Positions 58,359-64,000 of a stretch of DNA of 64,000 nt are shown piece after piece. The notes beneath the pieces were generated by a model that ran no database searches, was not told the DNA's origin, and saw only the letters and a list, made by a program, of their open reading frames with translations. The first letter of the stretch is position 1; each line of letters begins with the position of its first letter. The DNA is from Amorphophallus konjac (lineage: Eukaryota; Streptophyta; Magnoliopsida; Alismatales; Araceae), in the NCBI GenBank assembly GCA_022559845.1, contig CM040117.1:143162732-143226731 (forward strand), in the 5' to 3' direction. Both the position numbers and the translations under genes were made by a program.

Positions 58359-59239
58359 TATCTGCAAGTCTGTACACTGGACTTCATTTCACCAACTCTA
58401 TACAATGGTCTTCACTCTTCAAGTCTGTACATCCTCCGCCAAGCTTTCAAAGTCTGTACAGCCAAAGTTTGCACATCCTATTCAGTTAAGTCTGTACATT
58501 GCATCATAGTGTTATGCAGTGTCTGGGTGAAGTCTATACAGACTGTTCATGCATTCAAGTTCAAGTATGTGCATCCGTCCGTCTCTGTTAGCGTCTCATG
58601 AACGTCTATACAACGCATCAGCATTTAGAAGTCTGTACATTGGCCTTTGCATTAAGTTTCAAGTCTATATAGCCTATCTTCAAGTGTTTCGCCAACTCTG
58701 TACATCCGTGTTGCCCTTTCATTGTTGAGGCAGAGTCTGTACACTGGCTTAGACTTCTCAAGTCTACACATTGCTTCCTCATTGAAAGTCTATACAGCCT
58801 CACGTGTGTTCTGTGCATCTCACAAGTCTAGACACTCAGCATAGTCTATACATTGTGTTGTGTTTGTGTTTCGTTGAGAACACGAATCTATACAAGTCTT
58901 GCATTGTTGCTGAAGTCTCTACATCGTGGCCTTGAACTCTCAAGTATGTACAATGCTGCTTTGTTAAAGCCTGTACATCGCAGCTATGTTGAAGTCTGTA
59001 TAGCCAGTTTCTTGATGAAGTCTGTACTAGTGTGATGTCTGCACTTTGGTCTTCATCTCCTGAAGTCTAGTCATTGGGAAGTATATACACTGAGCTCACA
59101 AGAAGACTTCCAAGTCTCTACACTCTCTCAGTGTACATACTTGCCCATTTGCTATTTCAGAATATATACACTCAGTGTTATAAGATTTAAATAACCACTT
59201 GCTCTATGATATGATTATAAGATTTTTGTGTGTGCAAGG

Positions 59240-59640
59240 TTAACGCAGAATGACCACAGCGTCCACGCAGCAAGTATACTAGTAGAAGTATTAGCTGTTG
59301 GAACACATCACTGCGTCAACGCCACGACCTGGTAGCGTCCACGCAGCAAGCAAACAAGCTAAAGTATTAGCTGCTGGAACACCACTGCGTCAACGCATTG
59401 GGCTAGCAGCGTCGACGCAGCAGTTCAAGAAAGGGGCGACTTATCTCTGGCTATCTTCAATGCGTCAACGCAGCAGTGGAGCAGCGTCGACGCAACCATC
59501 AATAGGGCTAGGCTGATTGCTCGCTAGAATGCATCAATGCGTCAATGCCATGGGTTGGAAGCGTCAACGCAGCAGACTTGAGTTCTGCTGGTAGAATATC
59601 TTTGAAGGCTACGTCAACTCCTTGGAGCAAGTGGGTTGAC
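59240..59640 (+). repeat. GCGTC(A/G)ACGCAGCAG motif array in U3 of L
   Basis: About eleven copies of GCGTCAACGC, GCGTCGACGC or GCGTCCACGC occur here. Another five, in the GCGT(T/C)GACGCA form, lie at 57990-58105 on the other side of the TGTACA array. The core is a palindrome or near-palindrome. Confidence 0.8.
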
Positions 59641-60636
59641 GCCATCTAACTCCAGTTGCTGAGCGTACTGGTGCTGGGCACGTGATCCGAGGATAAGGAG
59701 AGTGCCCAGATGAGGACACGTGTACTGACAGCCTGCTGGATGCTGCCACGTGGTCCGAATTCTTAGGGCGGGAACTGTGGAAGCCACACGTGCCCTGCTG
59801 CTGCTGGTATATAATAGAGCCTTCGTCTTCAGATGGAGGTTGATCGTGATCGAAGCCAGGGAGCAGAAGCTGAGAGAAGAATAAAAGAAAAAGGAGAGAG
59901 AGCTTCCACGATCTAGCAGAACAAAAGAAGAGAAGAGTAGAGAGCTCGAGCAGAGTGTGAAGAAGAAGAAGAAGAGAGAGAGTGAAGAAAGAGAGTGAGA
60001 TCAAGAGAGATATATTCTTGATGGACCGTGGATCAAATCCAGGCCATCCAGCTCATTAAGAGCCACATCGTGCTTCATTGTCTACAGCTTTCAGATTGCT
60101 GTTTATTTCCATTTTCTGTTTTCTATTTTACATCTTCTTCAAGCTGTTATTCAGCGGATTACAGAGGTGCTGCCTCTGGACGGCTAAGCTGTATTGCCCA
60201 GCGGTTTGCAGTGGAGGATTCCACTGGACAGCAAGCTGTGTTGCTCAGCGGGGCGAGGAGGATTCCTCGGACGACAAGCTGTGTTGCCCAGCGGTTGTAG
60301 GTAAGCTGTGATGCCAGCTGTTCAAGCTGTGAGTCAGCAGTAAGCCACACTCGGGTTGAGTGTGGGGTGGATGTAGGTCTGGAGGACCGAACCACCTAAA
60401 AGCCTTTGTCTACTGTGTGATTGTTTTGTGGTTTGCCTAGCTTCTATATTTCTATCTTCGCACAGTAGATGTATGATTAGGACAGTTCTTCATCTGTTCT
60501 GGGTGGCATTCGCATTGTGCCCACTATCTGTTTAGTAGAAGTTTTCATTCTGCATTTGATATCTGCTGCAGTAATTTTGTTAAACGGGTGATTGATCTAT
60601 TGACCCCCCTCTAGATCACCCTTTAGCGTCCCAACA

Positions 60637-60650
60637 ATTGGTATCAGAGC
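60637..60650 (+). promoter_or_regulatory. primer binding site of L
   Basis: ATTGGTATCAGAGC follows the LTR end CCCAACA directly. The last 12 bases are the exact complement of the usual plant initiator Met tRNA end. Confidence 0.92.
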
Positions 60651-60692
60651 CTAACTCTTTGTGCAGGACTAACATCCTAAAGAGGATCGGCC

Positions 60693-62768
60693 ATGGATGC
60701 TACAGGGCTAACAGTAGAGGGTCAGCCCACTACGAAGCCACCATTCTTCGATGGTTCCAACTTCCCATATTGGAAGAACCGGATGCAGGTCTTCCTCAGA
60801 GCCAAAGATTACGAGGTATGGAAAATTGTGAGCAAAGGTCCTTATGAGCTACATGAGAATGAGGAATTATGGACCAGAGAAGAAATTCGGAAATCTACTC
60901 TGAATTGGAGCGCTATCAACGCCATCCAGTGTGCACTCCATCCCACTGAATTTGACAGAGTGTCATCCTGCAAGACAGCGAAGGAGATGTGGGATACCCT
61001 CGAAGTCATCTATGAGGGAACATCTGAAGTGAGAGAGACGAGGGCAAATATGCTAGTGTCAAAGTATGAAGCATTTCGGATGAAGCCTGGTGAGACAGTG
61101 ACCGAAATGTATGCTCGTCTGACCATCATCACAAATGGTCTAAGAAATCTGGGAAAGAGTTATACTGATCATGAAGTTGTAAGGAAGATCCTTCGATCGT
61201 TGACTCCTATATGGCATACCAAAGCAACTGTGGTTGAGGAGTCAAAAGATCTACAAAAGATGAAACCCAATGAGCTGATAGGTTCCTTGATGGCGTACGA
61301 GATGAATTTACTACAAGCTGAAGAGCTTTAAAATAGGAAGCCTATTGCTCTGAAGGCCAAGCATGGCTGCTCAAAACAGTCCAGCAGCATTGGATCATCC
61401 AGTGATCGGAATTCATCTAGATAAGATCTTGAAAAGGATGAAATAGCTATGATCACAAAAGAGTTCAGTAGATTTCTTAGAAGAGAAGGGAAGAATCTCT
61501 ATAGAAAATACCACAGCAGGAAGCAAAACAGGTATAAATTTAACCCTGCTGAAAAATCTGATGTTAATGCTTGTTATCATTGCAGGAAGACAGGTCATAT
61601 GAAGGCTGATTGTGCAGAGTTACAGAAAATGAAAGGAAGACCATGGAAGAAGGCGCCAAAGGGAAAGGCCATGGTCAGTACATGGAGTGATGAGGAAGAA
61701 GGCACACTGAGCACTTCCTCAGATAGTGAAAAATCAGAAAAGGACATCTGCTTGATGGCTAGAAATGGAGATGAAAAAGAAGAGTCTGATCAGATATCAT
61801 CCCTTTTCGAACATTACACTAATTCTGACTGGGCAGATGCTTATGGAGACCTGTTAGATAAAGCTAATGATATTAAGAAGGAAAACAGACTCCTAAAGAA
61901 GAAAATGAACTCTCTGGTTAATGATAAATCTCTTTCTGATATAGTTGCATGCTTACAATCAGAGAATGACAAATTGAAAAATGCATGTTCTGATTTTGAT
62001 GAATTAAAGCATGTTGTGATTGATTGTAGGAAAGAAAATAATTTGTTGAAAAATGTTGTTGATGAGTTGAAATTGAAAATTCAGAAGTCTGAAAAGGAAA
62101 TAAAGACTTCAAATGAAAAATATGAAGCTGTTTTGTCAGTGAATGCTGAATTAAAGAAAACTATTGAAAATCTGGAAAATGAAAATTCTGACAAAATTAA
62201 AATCATTGAGAGCATGACCCAAGGAACTGAAAATCTAAATGCCTTGCTAGGGTCAAAAGTTAATTTCAGAAAGGAGGGTCTTGGTTTTAATCCCTCAGCT
62301 AAAGAGAGCTTTGAATTGAAAATCATTTCATGTGTGGGAGAAAAGAATAGAGGACCACTCATAAAAATGGTCAATGAAAAATTTGCTTTCAATAATGTTA
62401 AATCAAAAGTGTCCAATGCTAAGGACAAGGGAAAGCAGAAAGTTGTAGAGCCGAGAGCTGCATGCTCTTCTTCCAAGGATAAGTCCAAGGCTAGGGGTCA
62501 GCCAACTAGCACATCAAAACCCCAGCCCAAGGTTGCTAAGTCTCCATCACCATCAACTGCTCAGAAAAAGACCCAATATAAGTCAGTTCAAGAACCTAGA
62601 GGGTCAAAGGTGGCAGGGAGACCAAGTGCAGCTAGGAACCCATTTGCTCATCCCTATTTCCCTAGAGCCCAAGTCTATCATAACTTTCATCCTCAACCAC
62701 TTAATAGGCTTGGGTGGAACCCTGTGCACATGAGGTTCGGGTATCATGTTGGGTCCCGTGAGGTGTAA
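60693..62768 (+). pseudogene. Copia/SIRE-like gag, two stops, truncated by LTR M
   Basis: The ATG at 60693, 42 bases after the PBS, opens one frame running to 62768 with stops at 61329 (TAA) and 61424 (TAA). The N-terminal part is a UBN2/Copia gag domain (PPFFDGSNFPYWKNRMQVFL; AKEMWDTLEVIYEGTSEVRE; LRSLTPIWHTK). A zinc knuckle CYHCRKTGHMKADC is intact at 61572-61613. An acidic Ser-rich stretch, a long coiled coil rich in Lys, Glu and Asn (about 61840-62260) and a basic Ser/Pro/Lys-rich tail follow. The long coiled-coil extension fits SIRE-type elements. Gag would package element RNA. The protein ends artificially where LTR M begins. Confidence 0.88.
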
Positions 62769-64000
62769 ACGGATCTAGAAGGGGGGGTTGAATAGATCCT
62801 ATCAGAAACTTTGGCCTATTTAAAACTCTTAGCTTGCGGAAGCTTAAACCACTCTTATTAAGTGAATGAATCACTTAGGCACGATGCACAGCGGAATTAA
62901 GTAGAGTGGCTCAAATGAAAAGACTTGAATTACAAGCTATGAAACATCCACGCTTCTTTAAGTGAATTACAAAGCATAACACATAGATGGACATGCAATA
63001 GCTTGCAATAACCGTGCGTGTGTGTGTATGCTATGTTGATCACTCAAAGTGCATAAGTGTGTGAGCAATATAACCAAGTGTGGAAGCACACGAACTTGCG
63101 AATGGGGTTAGAAGATATAGAGCAATCACACAAAATAAACAACCCACAACACAGGGATTTTAAGGTGGTTCAGTTGCAACCCTGCAACCTACGTCCACCC
63201 CTCACCAAAACCCGGTGAGGCTTCCTTGCTGACTCACAGCTTGACCCGGGGACACGCCCCAAACCACAGAACAGAGAAAACTCTCTTTCTGTCTTCCTAC
63301 ACACAAAGCCGGCAGGGACGGCTACACCGCAGATCGGAGAACTCCCGATTGCCTTCCTACTAACCACCTGGTAGGGACGTCAACACCGCAAATCGAACAA
63401 CCTCCGATTGCCTTCCTACTAACCACCGGTAGGGATGATTCACAAGTTCAAGTGTTTAACAATATTGAAAGTAAAACATATGTGAAGGAATTAAAACAAG
63501 AGATTGAGTAAGAAGGAATTGGCCCTTGTATCGATATGCTTTGTTGATCAGCAGTAGGGATCTCTTCTTCTTGCAAATCAATCTTCTTGTAATCACCCTT
63601 GAATGGATGCTTGTTCTTCACGGAGTATTGTTCATGTGAACAGTAACTGTTCTTCCAATCTCCTCTCTTGATCTTCTTTTTGATCTCTTTGAATGGATGA
63701 AGAAGTGAATAGATGCTACCTTGATCCTTGCTTCCTTCTTCACAGATCTTGGAAGATGATCTCTTTGATATGAGCTTGAATACCTTGGATTGGATGAAGA
63801 TGTTCTTCACGGAGTACTGTTCACATGAATAGTAACTCTTCCTTCAATCTCCTCTTTTGATCTTCTCTTTGTATCTTCTTGAAGTGGATGAAGAGAGTAA
63901 TTGATTCTACCTTGAATCTTGTTTCTTCAACAGCTTCTAGGAGTTTGAATGCTTCAGAAATCACCTTGGATGAATCGGAATGATGTAGATGATTTCTCTT
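62764..64000 (-). repeat. Copia-like LTR M, minus strand, cut by window end
   Basis: The plus strand starts TGTAAACGGATCTAGAAGGGGGG. The minus-strand end therefore reads CCTTCTAGATCCGTTTACA, parallel to the LTR ends of J and L (CCCTCTAGATC). The GGTGGTTCAGTTGC block and the CAACCTACGTCCACCCC block at 63164-63199 match the leader blocks of N and, reversed, L. It disrupts L gag. No PBS lies on its left side, so it is a 3' LTR or a solo LTR. Candidate TSD TGAGG (62759-62763), partner outside the window. Confidence 0.7.
63621..63998. repeat. imperfect 189-bp tandem duplication in LTR M
   Basis: The block starting CGGAGTATTGTTCATGTGAAC at 63621 recurs at 63810 (CGGAGTACTGTTCACATGAA), followed in both by similar CTTCCAATCTCCTC and TTGATCTTCT stretches. 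Confidence 0.7.

Larger units (their letters stand above)
57806..60636 (+). repeat. 5' LTR of L (2831 bp)
   Basis: It starts TGTTGTGCCTC and ends GCGTCCCAACA. U3 (57806 to about 59800) carries two sets of GCGT(C/T)GACGC motifs and, between them (58150-59120), some 40 copies of AAGTCTGTACA-like motifs, the same motif as in J but on the sense strand. The TATA box TATATAATA is at 59808-59816. The R-U5 (59830-60636) includes a block of repeated CAGCGG(T/A)...AAGCTGTGTTGCC units (60140-60330) and the GGTGGATGTAGGTCTGG leader block. Confidence 0.88.
57806..64000 (+). mobile_element. Copia/SIRE-like element L, 5' part
   Basis: 5' LTR (57806-60636), perfect PBS and a long gag are present. Pol is not reached, because gag is interrupted by LTR M at 62764 and the window ends. 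Inserted in the 3' LTR of E; candidate TSD TCCCC (57801-57805). Confidence 0.85.

Noticed and set aside
57985..59640. Possible CRISPR-like array of regularly spaced repeats
   Set aside because: Spacing is irregular, motifs are only 9-12 bases and degenerate, and the region is the U3 of a Copia LTR with TATA box and PBS downstream.
60637..60650. Part of a tRNA-Met gene
   Set aside because: Only the primer-binding match is present. No tRNA arms flank it, and it sits at the end of an LTR. The same applies to 19216-19229, 5081-5092 and 52219-52231.

Overview
This window looks like a slice of a large, repeat-rich angiosperm genome. Almost all of it is nested, decayed LTR retrotransposons plus one LINE. 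No intact host gene, tRNA gene, rRNA gene or CRISPR array was found. The calls rest on recognisable retrotransposon domains (gag, aspartic protease, RT, RNase H, integrase, chromodomain), LTR ends (TG...CA), primer binding sites (PBS) and several perfect target-site duplications (TSDs). Family names come from recognised motifs, not from database searches.

Layout. Positions 1-7977 hold a minus-strand, long-LTR Ty3/gypsy element (chromovirus/Tekay-like): 3' LTR, gag remnant, PBS, 5' LTR. It abuts the gag of a plus-strand Ty3/gypsy Tat/Ogre-like copy (F1, 7978-12318), which breaks off inside RT at the 3' LTR of another Tat-like element (G, minus strand, 12319-15041). A plus-strand Tat-like LTR with PBS (H, 15042-16642) follows. 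Its leader then runs into a stack of insertions: a Copia-like LTR (K), a Copia/SIRE-like LTR with a folded-back copy of its own start (J, 18840-22557), a chromovirus-like LTR (I), and the 3' end of a SIRE-like element carrying a solo LTR (A). A long Tat polyprotein copy (F2, 26869-34764) comes next: gag, protease, RT, two RNase H domains and integrase.

Downstream of the F2 integrase, on the opposite strand, lies a plant-mobile-domain (PMD) reading frame with a 92-bp intron (36341-49207). It is broken by a solo LTR (B) and by a complete non-autonomous chromovirus (D, 38490-49169). A LINE with a 17-bp TSD sits inside the 5' LTR of D. A second member of the D family (E, 49599-57805) carries a nested pair of solo LTRs (C inside N). 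Its 3' LTR is interrupted by a Copia/SIRE-like element (L) whose gag is in turn cut by another LTR (M) that runs off the window.

How the parts fit. The simplest history is a nest: F1, then G, then the Tat element H/F2 with its antisense PMD frame, then D, E and the 17-26 kb stack, then the LINE, N, L, then C and M. The most interesting material is: (i) the D/E family, which lacks RT and the integrase core but keeps a protease-like segment, an unrecognised conserved region, a Cys-Gly-Pro repeat, the GPY/F module and a chromodomain, with synonymous-biased differences between copies; (ii) Copia U3 regions packed with roughly 70 copies of a short TGTACAGACTT-like motif; (iii) palindromic SalI-type motif arrays in LTRs of unrelated families; and (iv) the fold-back LTR.
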